Source: Flavobacterium sp. 5 (GTDB lineage: Bacteria > Bacteroidota > Bacteroidia > Flavobacteriales > Flavobacteriaceae). From it: DNA of 64,000 bases. The DNA is taken from NCBI RefSeq assembly GCF_002813295.1, contig NZ_PHUE01000001.1, forward strand, positions 4,464,001 through 4,528,000. The letters run 5' to 3'. This document shows, piece by piece, positions 8,848 to 16,973 of this stretch; positions within the stretch are counted from its first letter, which is position 1, and every line of letters starts with the position of its first letter. The position numbers and the translations under genes were made by a program. The notes under the pieces were generated by a model, which saw only the letters and a program-made list of their open reading frames with translations, did no database searches and was not told where the DNA came from.

Positions 8848-10077
8848 ATGAATTCAACTATCCGTATTAAATTATCTGTTATGATGTTTCTGGAATTTTT
8901 TATCTGGGGGGCATGGTTTGTCACTCTTGGTACTTTTCTGGGAAACAATTTAAAAGCTTCTGGCTCCGAAACTGCAGCTGTTTTTTCAACTCAATCCTGG
9001 GGAGCCATCATTGCGCCTTTTATAATTGGTTTAATTGCAGATCGCTATTTTAATGCGGAAAAGATTTTAGGTATTTTACACCTTGCTGGTGCATTTTTAA
9101 TGTATCAAATGTACCAATCAGATGATGTTGGGTTGTTTTATACCTATGTTTTAAGTTATATGATTTTGTATATGCCAACTTTAGCTTTGGTAAATTCAGT
9201 AGCATTTAATCAAATGAAAGATGCTGAGAAAGAGTTTGCTAACATTAGAGTTTGGGGGACCATTGGTTGGATTTTGGCAGGTTTGTCTATTAGTTTCTTA
9301 TTTCATTGGGATTCTGCAGAGGCTATTTCTAAAGGATTACTTAAAAATACTTTCCTTTTGGCTGGAATAGCGGCTTTTATTTTAGGTTTATTTAGTTTTA
9401 CATTACCAAAAACACCACCGAAAGCGAGTGAAGAAAAAATTAAGATTGGTGACATTATTGGATTAGATGCATTAAAGCTTTTAAAGGATAAAAATTTTCT
9501 AATATTTTTCATCTCGTCGATTCTAATTTGTATTCCTTTGGCTTTTTATTATCAAAATGCACATCCTTTTTTGACTGCTGCAGGAGTCGAAAATCCAACA
9601 GGAAAAATGGCAATTGGACAAATCTCCGAAGCTCTTTTTTTATTATTAATTCCTGTGTTTTTTGCCCGTTTTGGTTTCAAAAAAACAATTTTAGTAGGGA
9701 TGCTTGCCTGGGCGATTCGTTATGTGTTATTTGCTTATGGCAACGGTAGTGATTTGAGTTTTATGCTTATCCTTGGAATAGCTTTACACGGAATTTGTTA
9801 TGATTTCTTTTTTGTTTCAGGCCAAATTTACACCAATTCAAAAGCTGGAGAAAAATATAAAAGTGCAGCTCAGGGTCTTATAACACTAGCGACTTATGGT
9901 ATTGGAATGCTAATTGGTTTTGCTGTTGCAGGCTGGATTACTGATAATTATAAAACTGTTGAAGGGACAACTAACTGGCAAATGGTCTGGATAATTCCTG
10001 CTGGAATTGCTTTTGCTGTATTCTTGATTTTTGCTCTTTTATTTCAAGAGAAAAAACAAATACAAAACGGAATTTAA
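8848..10077 (+). CDS. MFS permease of the NupG-like nucleoside/sugar symporter family
   Basis: A 409-residue protein with about twelve hydrophobic segments, starting MNSTIRIKLSVMMFLEFFIWGAWFVTLGTF, the recognisable opening of the NupG/XapB-like proton symporter family. The loop after helix 2-3 (IGLIADRYF) resembles the MFS G-x-x-x-D-R motif. NupG itself imports nucleosides, but in Bacteroidota operons like this one the permease probably imports the sugar or glycoside product. It lies 41 nt after the DUF1080 gene and 21 nt before a TIM-barrel gene, so it is part of the operon. The transported substrate is inferred from context only. Confidence 0.85.
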   Translation: MNSTIRIKLSVMMFLEFFIWGAWFVTLGTFLGNNLKASGSETAAVFSTQSWGAIIAPFIIGLIADRYFNAEKILGILHLAGAFLMYQMYQSDDVGLFYTYVLSYMILYMPTLALVNSVAFNQMKDAEKEFANIRVWGTIGWILAGLSISFLFHWDSAEAISKGLLKNTFLLAGIAAFILGLFSFTLPKTPPKASEEKIKIGDIIGLDALKLLKDKNFLIFFISSILICIPLAFYYQNAHPFLTAAGVENPTGKMAIGQISEALFLLLIPVFFARFGFKKTILVGMLAWAIRYVLFAYGNGSDLSFMLILGIALHGICYDFFFVSGQIYTNSKAGEKYKSAAQGLITLATYGIGMLIGFAVAGWITDNYKTVEGTTNWQMVWIIPAGIAFAVFLIFALLFQEKKQIQNGI

Positions 10078-10098
10078 GTATTTTAAAACATTGAAAAA

Positions 10099-10995
10099 AT
10101 GAGTGATACTTTTGATAGGAGATCAGCTTTAAAAGGAATTCTTGCTGGAACTGTAACTTTAGGAATTTCAAGTGGTTTTACATCTGTTTTGAATTCTTTG
10201 GAAGAGGAATCAAAATTAGCATCGAATATACTAAAAGGCAGAATCAATCATTCGGTAGCTCGTTGGTGTTTTAATGATTTTGATATCGAAACCCTTTGTT
10301 TAGAAGCAAAAAAAATTGGAATAACAGGAATTGATTTGGTTGGTCCAAAAGATTGGCCAGTACTGAAAAAGCATAATCTTATTTCTACGATGTGTAATGG
10401 TGCCGAATTGAATTTAGTAGATGGTTTTAATGATACTAAATTTCATGAGCAACTGATTAAAAATTATACAGAAATGATTCCTTTGGTTGCCAAGGCCGGT
10501 TACAAAAACTTAATTTGTTTTAGCGGAAACCGTAGAGAAAAAACAGATGAAGAAGGATGGAACAATTGTGTTCTTGGATTTCAGAAATTGATTCCAATTG
10601 CTGAAAAACATAACGTGGTCTTGGTCATGGAATTATTGAACAGCAAGATTAACCACAAAGATTATCAATGTGATAAAACAAATTGGGGAGTGGAATTAGT
10701 GAAAAGAATCAATTCGGAAAATTTTAAACTTTTATATGATATTTACCATATGCAGATTGATGAAGGTGATGTAATTCGTACTATTAACGAAAATTATAAG
10801 TATATTGCACATTACCACACCGGAGGAGTTCCTGGACGTAACGAAATTGATGAAACTCAAGAACTCAATTACAGTGCTATAATGAAAGCTATTGCTGATA
10901 CAGGTTTTTCAGGTTATGTAGGACAAGAGTTTATTCCTAAACAAAAAGATAAAATTGCCTCTTTGAAAAAGGCAATTGCAATTTGTGATATTTAA
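10099..10995 (+). CDS. Hydroxypyruvate-isomerase-like TIM-barrel protein with leader
   Basis: A 298-residue TIM-barrel protein of the hydroxypyruvate isomerase/xylose-isomerase-like superfamily. The N-terminus (FDRRSALKGILAGTVTLGI) is a twin-arginine-like leader, so the enzyme is likely exported. The metal-ligand regions are present: E in VMELLNSK, D and H in LLYDIYHMQ, H in AHYHTGG and the final E in VGQEF. In true Hyi the substrate is hydroxypyruvate; here a keto sugar is more plausible. The operon contains two other TIM barrels from different branches, so the three probably act on different intermediates or in different compartments. Confidence 0.83.
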   Translation: MSDTFDRRSALKGILAGTVTLGISSGFTSVLNSLEEESKLASNILKGRINHSVARWCFNDFDIETLCLEAKKIGITGIDLVGPKDWPVLKKHNLISTMCNGAELNLVDGFNDTKFHEQLIKNYTEMIPLVAKAGYKNLICFSGNRREKTDEEGWNNCVLGFQKLIPIAEKHNVVLVMELLNSKINHKDYQCDKTNWGVELVKRINSENFKLLYDIYHMQIDEGDVIRTINENYKYIAHYHTGGVPGRNEIDETQELNYSAIMKAIADTGFSGYVGQEFIPKQKDKIASLKKAIAICDI

Positions 10996-11015
10996 TTTAA
11001 TAAAATATAAAGACA

Positions 11016-11888
11016 ATGATAAAAAGAAGAGATTTTATAATAAATAGTGGCTTGGCATTAGGAACATTAGCAATTGTACCTTCCCTAGCCTTCTCTGCAA
11101 AACCAAAAAATATCGGTCTTCAATTGTATACATTGAGAGAATCATTTTCTAAAGATGTAAAAGGTGTTTTAGAACATGTAGCAAAGTCTGGATATAAAGA
11201 AGTCGAAACTTACGGTTTCTCCAGTGATAAAGGTTATTTTGGTACATCTGCAAAAGATTTCAAAAAAATACTTACCGATAATGGTCTAAAAGCACCTAGC
11301 GGACATTATGATTTTAAATCTTTTTTAAAAGATAATAATGCTGATTTTTTGAAAGCATCAATTGAATGTGCCAATCAACTAGGAAGTGAATACATTGTTA
11401 TTCCATGGCTGGAAGAAAGTTTAAGAAGTACGTTAGATGATTTCAAACGAATTGCGCAAAAAGCAAACGAAGCTGCTGTTTTATGTAAACATGCAGGGAT
11501 AAAATTAGCTTATCATAATCATGATTTTGAGTTTACGAAGTTTGGAAGTCAAACAGGTTATGATGTTTTATTGCAAGAAACTGATAAAAAATTAGTTGAC
11601 TTTGAATTGGATTTGTATTGGGTAGTTCGCTCAGGAAACGATCCTTTGCAATTGTTTAAAGCAAACCCTGGGCGGTTCACAATGTGGCATGTAAAAGACA
11701 TGGATAAATCCAAAGGAGAATGGAATACTGAAATTGGAGAAGGAAGTATTAATTTCAAAGCTATTTTTGCTGAAGCTAAACTTTCTGGAATGCAGCACTT
11801 TTTTGTAGAACAAGAAACTAATTATTCTCCAAATCCAAATGATTCTATTAAAACGAGTTGGGAATATGTATTCAAACAATTAATTTAA
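11016..11888 (+). CDS. Sugar phosphate isomerase/epimerase family protein with Tat-like leader
   Basis: A 290-residue protein with a KRRDFIINSGLALGTLAIVPSLAFSA leader, a Tat-like signal with a cleavage site near residue 27. The mature part begins KPKNIGLQLYTLRESF, the standard start of the exported Bacteroidota branch of this TIM-barrel family. Metal-binding residues are seen in LAYHNHDFEF, FELDLYWV, WHVKDMDK and VEQET. It is the last gene of the ten-gene operon, followed 50 nt later by a strong bidirectional hairpin. A role as keto-glycoside epimerase or isomerase in the periplasm is inferred from context. Confidence 0.85.
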   Translation: MIKRRDFIINSGLALGTLAIVPSLAFSAKPKNIGLQLYTLRESFSKDVKGVLEHVAKSGYKEVETYGFSSDKGYFGTSAKDFKKILTDNGLKAPSGHYDFKSFLKDNNADFLKASIECANQLGSEYIVIPWLEESLRSTLDDFKRIAQKANEAAVLCKHAGIKLAYHNHDFEFTKFGSQTGYDVLLQETDKKLVDFELDLYWVVRSGNDPLQLFKANPGRFTMWHVKDMDKSKGEWNTEIGEGSINFKAIFAEAKLSGMQHFFVEQETNYSPNPNDSIKTSWEYVFKQLI

Positions 11889-11938
11889 TTTTAATAATTT
11901 ACGAAATATTACGACACTAAGTTGCAATAAATAAAACT

Positions 11939-11984
11939 TTTAACACAAGAAAGACCTGTATTTACAGGTCTTTCTTGTGTTAAA
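11939..11984. terminator. Perfect 22-bp inverted repeat, bidirectional terminator
   Basis: The arms 11939-11960 and 11963-11984 are exact reverse complements (core AAGACCTGTA / TACAGGTCTT) with a 2-nt spacer. A-rich and T-rich outer ends give a U-run in either direction. It lies between the convergent isomerase gene (stop 11888) and M1 peptidase gene (stop 12000), so it should terminate both transcripts. Confidence 0.8.
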
Positions 11985-11999
11985 CGAAGCGAAAATGAT

Positions 12000-13652
12000 T
12001 TAATCAATATTTTTAGAAAGAACATAAAAATTCTTATCAACTTCTACTTTTTCAATTTTAAAAGGACTGTCCAAATCGGTCCAATCTGAAGTTGGGTTCA
12101 AGGAAACTTCAGTTCCGTTTATAATTACTTTTACTGGCATTTCAAAGCCAGAAACACTATTTATCCAGCGATATTTTAAAATATTTTCTTTAAATGTATA
12201 TTCTAATGTTGGAATTCTAGTATCTCTTAAATATTGATTGAAAAATGGATTTAAATCCATACCAGTTTGTTGACTTAAATAATCTTCAATTTGTTTGGTA
12301 GTAACGGTTTGATGATAAAAAGTACTATTTAATCCTCTCAAAATATTCCTCCATTTTACATCGTCATTTACAAGTTGGCGTAAAGTGTGCAACATATTTG
12401 AGCCTTTGTAATACATATCACCTGATCCTTCACTATTTACATTATAATGACCAATAATTGGTTTATCATTTTCAATGTTTTTTCGGATACCTCTTACATA
12501 TTCGGCTCCAGCATCTTTTCCGTAATAATATTCCAGAAAAAGGCTTTCAGAATAGCAAGTGAAACTTTCATGAATCCACATGTCAGCAATGTCTTTGTAA
12601 GTAATATTATTGGCAAACCACTCATGACCTGATTCGTGAACTATAATAAAATCAAATTTTAATCCCCACCCCGTTCCGCTTAAATCACTACCTAAATAAC
12701 CGTTTGTATAGCCATTCCCGTAAGTTACACAACTTTGATGCTCCATACCTAAATACGGTACTTCAACCAGTTTATAACTATCTTCATAAAATGGATATGG
12801 TCCAAACCAATGTTCAAAGACTTTCAACATTTTTGGCACATCTTTGAATTGTTTCTTAGCTTTTACCAAATTCTCTTTTAAAACATAATAAATGCAATCT
12901 AAATCACCTTTCTCGCCTTTGTATTTCTCAGAAAAAGTTGTGTAATCTCCAATATTTATATTTACACCATAATTATTTATTGGATTTTTCACGATCCATG
13001 TATACGTTTTAGTACCGTCTTTTAATTCTTTTGCATTTATTAAGCGTCCATTAGAAACATCAGTTAAATTTTTGGGTACATTTACACTAATAGTCATTCC
13101 TTCGACTTCATCATACATATGATCTTTGTTTGGCCACCAAACACTTGCTCCTAATCCTTGACACGATGAAGCAATAAAATCTTTTCCATTTTTATCTTTT
13201 TTCCAAGTAATTCCTCCATCCCATGGTGGTTTAACTGCTTCTTTAGGTTTTCCTCCAAAGGAAATTACTATTTCTTTTGTTTCTCCTACTTTTTGAAATG
13301 TAGATAATTCGATAAAAAAAGCATTTCCGTTTCTTACAAATTTCTGTTCTTTACCATTTTGCGTTACTTTATAAATTTGCATGGGTTCCTGCAAATCAAT
13401 TTGCATTTTATTATTTTCGGATAAAACGGTATAACTAATTGTATTTGATCCTGTAATTGTTTTTTCTGTTGAATTTACTTTAATATCTAAATGGTAATAT
13501 TTTAAATCCCACCAAGCTCTTTCTTTCGTAATGCTTCCGCGCAAAGTATCCTGATGAGTAAAATTCGTTTCAGAGGTATTGAGAAGCCCTTGTGCGTTGG
13601 TAGTCAGACCCGCTAAAAGGAAGATAAAAATGCAGCCAAAGTAGTTTTTCAT
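12000..13652 (-). CDS. Secreted M1 family metallopeptidase
   Basis: A 550-residue peptidase with a Sec signal peptide (MKNYFGCIFIFLLAGLTTNAQG). The zinc motif is HESGH at residues 339-343, with the third ligand Glu 19 residues after the second His (WIHESF), giving HEXXH-X18-E as in M1 aminopeptidases. The exopeptidase motif is LGMEH at about 301-305, a variant of GGMEN. M1 enzymes remove N-terminal residues from peptides; this one should act in the periplasm or on the outer surface. It is shorter than ERAP/PepN-type M1 enzymes and lacks their large C-terminal helical domain. A TACATTTG box sits about 50 nt upstream. Confidence 0.9.
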   Translation of the reverse strand: MKNYFGCIFIFLLAGLTTNAQGLLNTSETNFTHQDTLRGSITKERAWWDLKYYHLDIKVNSTEKTITGSNTISYTVLSENNKMQIDLQEPMQIYKVTQNGKEQKFVRNGNAFFIELSTFQKVGETKEIVISFGGKPKEAVKPPWDGGITWKKDKNGKDFIASSCQGLGASVWWPNKDHMYDEVEGMTISVNVPKNLTDVSNGRLINAKELKDGTKTYTWIVKNPINNYGVNINIGDYTTFSEKYKGEKGDLDCIYYVLKENLVKAKKQFKDVPKMLKVFEHWFGPYPFYEDSYKLVEVPYLGMEHQSCVTYGNGYTNGYLGSDLSGTGWGLKFDFIIVHESGHEWFANNITYKDIADMWIHESFTCYSESLFLEYYYGKDAGAEYVRGIRKNIENDKPIIGHYNVNSEGSGDMYYKGSNMLHTLRQLVNDDVKWRNILRGLNSTFYHQTVTTKQIEDYLSQQTGMDLNPFFNQYLRDTRIPTLEYTFKENILKYRWINSVSGFEMPVKVIINGTEVSLNPTSDWTDLDSPFKIEKVEVDKNFYVLSKNID

Positions 13653-13703
13653 TATTTAATTATTTGAAGTAAATATTGGTACTAGTACGAAATTAGTTAG
13701 CAA

Positions 13704-13711
13704 CAAATGTA
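13704..13711 (-). promoter_or_regulatory. -7 box for the M1 peptidase gene
   Basis: On the minus strand the sequence reads TACATTTG, matching the Bacteroidota TAnnTTTG -7 consensus, about 52 nt before the ATG at 13652. No clear -33 TTTG was found at the expected distance, so this is a moderate call. Confidence 0.45.
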
Positions 13712-13858
13712 AACATTCAGATTAAGTTTTTTTGAAATTTTATGATTTCTATTTTAGTTAATTATCAGTAAAAGATGTTTTTTGCTATTTAATTTTAATC
13801 AAATCATGTTGCAAATCATTATTCTTCTTTATTTTAGTATTTTAAAAACATTTGTTTT

Positions 13859-14557
13859 ATGAAATCGACTTCAATTTTATATGTTTTATTTTTAGTATTT
13901 TCTATAACGAGTTATTCTCAAATTATTCCGATTCATAAAATAAGCAAGAACCTCATTATTGATGGGGATTTATCAGATTGGAATATTCCTTTTTTAGGAC
14001 CGTTTGTCGTTCATAATTCAGGAGTAAAAGGAACACAGAGCACGTTTGTTTCACTTTCGTGGAGTAATGAAAATCTTTACATTGCCTATCGTTCAAAAGA
14101 TTCTAAAATTATAGGAGCATATAAGGAGAAAGATTCTCAAATATACAATACTGATGATTTAGTAGAAATTTTTATTGATCCTGATGGAAATGGTCAGAAT
14201 TATGTTGAAATTGGAGTAAATGCTTTCTCAACTAATTATGATATGCTGATTGAATGTATTTCGCCTGATTGTGGCGGTTGGAAAACTTCGTTAGGATTTA
14301 CAGTTTTGGGGATGGAAACTGTCAGTAAAATGACTTCAGAAGGTTTTTGTACTGAAATAAAAATTCCATTCTCGAGTTTAGAAAGTATTCAAAACGGAAA
14401 TTTCAGTAAACCAAAAATCGGTACAAAATGGAATGGAAACGTTTTTAGAATTGATTATGGTAATTCTACAGAATATCTTGCTTTACAATATTATAGAAAT
14501 TCTGAATTTGGTTTTCATCAACCAAAAGAATTTGCTGTTTTTGAATTTGTGGAGTAA
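13859..14557 (+). CDS. Secreted CBM9-like (DOMON-like) carbohydrate-binding protein
   Basis: A 232-residue protein with a Sec signal peptide ending near SYSQ (residue 21). The mature part starts with NLIIDGDLSDWNIP, the typical opening of carbohydrate-binding family 9-like domains, and contains NTDDLVEIFIDPDGNG, TNYDMLIE and EIKIPFSSL, which are hallmark strands of that fold. The domain fills the whole mature protein, so it is a stand-alone binding module with no catalytic domain. It lies 2 kb from the glycoside operon but on its own transcript, so a link to that pathway is only suggested. It ends directly against the repeat at 14561. Confidence 0.8.
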   Translation: MKSTSILYVLFLVFSITSYSQIIPIHKISKNLIIDGDLSDWNIPFLGPFVVHNSGVKGTQSTFVSLSWSNENLYIAYRSKDSKIIGAYKEKDSQIYNTDDLVEIFIDPDGNGQNYVEIGVNAFSTNYDMLIECISPDCGGWKTSLGFTVLGMETVSKMTSEGFCTEIKIPFSSLESIQNGNFSKPKIGTKWNGNVFRIDYGNSTEYLALQYYRNSEFGFHQPKEFAVFEFVE

Positions 14558-14560
14558 TGT

Positions 14561-14640
14561 CCCTAGCCCCGATAGTAATGGAAATCCTTTTGTGCCGGGG
14601 TTCGGCACAAAAGATTGTAATGAATAGCGGGATTAGCTCC
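14561..14640. repeat. Flavobacterial interspersed hairpin repeat, copy 1
   Basis: An 80-bp element starting CCCTAGCCCCGATAG and ending GCGGGATTAGCTCC. It contains an 11-bp hairpin CTTTTGTGCCG / CGGCACAAAAG with a 5-nt loop, and the outer ends pair imperfectly (CTAGCCCCGATA with TAGCGGGATTAG). It begins 3 nt after the CBM9 gene's stop and lies between convergent genes. A second copy is at 36841. I recognise this type of element from flavobacterial genomes but know no formal name. Confidence 0.8.
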
Positions 14641-14651
14641 TAAAAAAATTA

Positions 14652-15251
14652 CTATTTCTGACGTCCTTTTAAAACATTGACAACATCATTCAATTGAAAT
14701 CCTTTAGCTTGCAATAGAATTAGATAATGGAAAAGTAAATCGGCACTTTCGCTCAAGAATAAATCGTCGTTATCGTCTTTGGCTTCAATAACAACTTCTA
14801 CAGCTTCCTCTCCTACTTTTTGAGCAATTTTATTGATTCCTTTTTCGAATAAAGATGCTACATAACTTTTCTCAGAATCAGCATTTTCTCTACGAATTTT
14901 TATTGTGTTTTCTAAATCAGAAATAAAACCGTAGCTCTCATTATTAGTTTCCTGCCAGCATGTATCTGCTCCTGTGTGACAAGTAGGTCCAACTGGTTTT
15001 GCCTGTATCAAAAAAGTATCATCATCACAATCATTTTTTATAGAAACTAAGTTTAAGAAGTTTCCGCTTTCCTCGCCTTTAGTCCAAAGTCTTTTTTTCG
15101 AACGGCTGTAAAAAGTTACTTTTTGAGTTTCTAAGGTTTTTTGATATGCCTCTTCATTCATATATCCCAGCATCAAAACATTCTTAGTTTCGCTATCTTG
15201 AATTATCGCCGGAATCAATCCGTGTGGCATTTGTGAAAAATCTACTTTCAT
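14652..15251 (-). CDS. hisIE: Bifunctional phosphoribosyl-AMP cyclohydrolase / phosphoribosyl-ATP pyrophosphatase
   Basis: A 199-residue fused HisI-HisE protein, the usual bacterial fusion length. The N-terminal HisI domain has MLGYMNEEAYQKT, FYSRSKKRLWTKGEESGN and the metal-binding cysteine region GPTCHTGADTCW. The C-terminal HisE domain has the KVGEEAVEVVIEAK helix. It catalyses steps 2 and 3 of histidine synthesis: pyrophosphate removal from PR-ATP, then ring opening of PR-AMP. It is the last gene of the minus-strand his operon, 28 nt after hisF, and runs convergently into the repeat at 14561. Confidence 0.96.
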   Translation of the reverse strand: MKVDFSQMPHGLIPAIIQDSETKNVLMLGYMNEEAYQKTLETQKVTFYSRSKKRLWTKGEESGNFLNLVSIKNDCDDDTFLIQAKPVGPTCHTGADTCWQETNNESYGFISDLENTIKIRRENADSEKSYVASLFEKGINKIAQKVGEEAVEVVIEAKDDNDDLFLSESADLLFHYLILLQAKGFQLNDVVNVLKGRQK

Positions 15252-15279
15252 TGTATTTTTAGATTTTAGAATTCAGAAT

Positions 15280-16035
15280 TTAGATTCTGACTTCAATATT
15301 ATTATTTTTAAGTTCTTTTTTTAATGTTTTTATTTCAATTTCCTTGAAATGAAAGACACTTGCTGCCAGAGCGGCGTCTGATTTTCCTTCAACAAATGTA
15401 TCTACAAAATGCTGAATATTCCCTGCTCCACCTGAAGCAATAATTGGAATGTTCACTAATTCGGAAAGTTTAGCCAAAGCTTCATTAGCAAATCCACTTT
15501 TAGTACCATCATTATTCATTGAGGTAAAAAGGATTTCACCAGCACCTCGCTTCTCTACTTCCTGTGCCCAATCAAATAATCGAATCTCAGTTGGTACTTT
15601 TCCACCAACCAAATGCACGATCCATTCACCATCAATTTGTTTGGCATCAATTGCTACAACGATACATTGGCTTCCAAATTTCTGAGCTAAATCATTAATC
15701 AATTGTGGATTTTTTACCGCCGATGAATTGATAGAAACTTTATCAGCTCCATTTTGAAGCAAAACTTCTACGTCTTCAACTGCTGAAATTCCGCCACCTA
15801 CCGTAAAAGGAATATTAATAGCTGAAGCTACTTTACGAACTAAATCAACTAAAGTCCTTCTTCTTTCTTCGGTTGCCGAAATATCAAGAAAAACCAATTC
15901 GTCAGCACCTTCATCCGAATAGATTTTAGCTAATTCTACTGGATCACCAGCATCACGCAAATCTACGAAATTAATACCTTTTACAGTTCTTCCGTTTTTG
16001 ATATCCAGACAAGGAATTATTCTTTTTGTTAACAT
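15280..16035 (-). CDS. hisF: Imidazole glycerol phosphate synthase cyclase subunit
   Basis: A 251-residue (beta-alpha)8 protein starting [20 protein letters not shown], the hallmark HisF start with catalytic Asp in CLDI. VAIDAKQ contains the second catalytic Asp. HisF takes ammonia channelled from HisH and converts PRFAR to imidazole glycerol phosphate and AICAR. Phosphate-binding loops are seen in TVGGGI and ASGGAG. It is separated from hisA by an unusual 157-bp gap filled with palindromic repeats, whereas other his genes are closely spaced. Confidence 0.97.
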   Translation of the reverse strand: MLTKRIIPCLDIKNGRTVKGINFVDLRDAGDPVELAKIYSDEGADELVFLDISATEERRRTLVDLVRKVASAINIPFTVGGGISAVEDVEVLLQNGADKVSINSSAVKNPQLINDLAQKFGSQCIVVAIDAKQIDGEWIVHLVGGKVPTEIRLFDWAQEVEKRGAGEILFTSMNNDGTKSGFANEALAKLSELVNIPIIASGGAGNIQHFVDTFVEGKSDAALAASVFHFKEIEIKTLKKELKNNNIEVRI

Positions 16036-16056
16036 TTTTTATTTGATTATGGTTAA

Positions 16057-16192
16057 AACGTTGCATTGCAACATCTAATCATTATTGTGTGTTTTTTCAA
16101 TTGTTGCAGTAGAGACGTTGCACTGCAACGTCTAAACATTATGCATGTTTTTTTTTCAATTGTTGCGGTTTAGACGTTGCAGTGCAACGTCT
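16057..16192. repeat. Cluster of three ACGTTGCA palindromic repeats inside the his operon
   Basis: Three palindromes share the core ACGTTGCA-N-TGCAACGT: a decayed one at about 16057-16074 and two good ones at 16113-16133 and 16172-16192 (AGACGTTGCA / TGCAACGTCT arms with one central base). The last two sit in a roughly 60-bp direct repeat that also includes TTTTTTCAATTGTTGC. The third copy abuts hisA and its TAGAGACG end provides the hisA TAG stop. This is a small REP/MITE-like cluster within an operon. Confidence 0.8.
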
Positions 16193-16918
16193 CTACAATG
16201 ATATGATATATTGTTCCAATTGTTTCAACGAAATTCTACCTTCGTAAATCGCTTTTCCAATAATGGTTCCTTCACAGCCTAATCCTGCTAATTTAGGCAA
16301 TTCATCAAATGTCGAAATTCCTCCTGAAGCAATTAATTTTATTCCTTTGGCTTCCGTCAAAATTTTAGCATACAAATCAAAACTAGGACCTTCCAGCATT
16401 CCATCTTTAGCAATATCAGTACAAATTACATACTGAATTCCTTTAGACTGATATTCTTGAATAAAAGGAACTAAATCTTCATCTGAATCTTCCAACCAAC
16501 CTGAAACAGCCACTTTTTCATTATTAGCATCAGCTCCTAAAATGATTTTGTCTGAACCATATTCAGCAATCCATTTTTCGAAAATAGAACGGTTTTTCAC
16601 TGCAATACTTCCTCCGGTAATTTGATTAGCACCACTTTCGAAAGCAATTTTTAAATCAGAATCAGCTTTTAAACCACCACCAAAATCAATTTTTAGCTTC
16701 GTTTGTGAAGCGATTTGTTCCAATATTTTATAATTGACAATTTTACTGGATTTTGCTCCATCAAGATCTACCAAATGCAAATATTCAATTCCGTGGGCTT
16801 CGAATGATTTCGCTACTTCCAGCGGATTCTCATTGTATATAATTTTGGTATTGTAATCTCCTTTCGATAAACGAACACATTTTCCTTCGATGATATCTAT
16901 TGCAGGTATTATTCTCAT
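16193..16918 (-). CDS. hisA: ProFAR isomerase
   Basis: A 241-residue (beta-alpha)8 isomerase beginning [22 protein letters not shown], with the catalytic Asp in AIDI and phosphate-binding segments DFGGGLK and IASGGIS. It converts ProFAR to PRFAR in the fourth step of histidine synthesis. [15 protein letters not shown] carries the second catalytic Asp region. It follows hisH by about 55 nt. Its stop codon TAG is formed by the edge of the adjoining palindromic repeat, so the C-terminus (QYIISL) may have been reset by repeat insertion. Confidence 0.97.
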   Translation of the reverse strand: MRIIPAIDIIEGKCVRLSKGDYNTKIIYNENPLEVAKSFEAHGIEYLHLVDLDGAKSSKIVNYKILEQIASQTKLKIDFGGGLKADSDLKIAFESGANQITGGSIAVKNRSIFEKWIAEYGSDKIILGADANNEKVAVSGWLEDSDEDLVPFIQEYQSKGIQYVICTDIAKDGMLEGPSFDLYAKILTEAKGIKLIASGGISTFDELPKLAGLGCEGTIIGKAIYEGRISLKQLEQYIISL

Positions 16919-16973
16919 TTAATTAAGTCTTAATGGTTGAAAGTCTATAGTAATAAAGCCTTAGATTTTCAAG

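Noticed and set aside
16057..16192. CRISPR-like repeats between hisF and hisA
   Set aside because: Only three palindromes with similar, not unique, intervening sequence; a small palindromic repeat cluster explains them.
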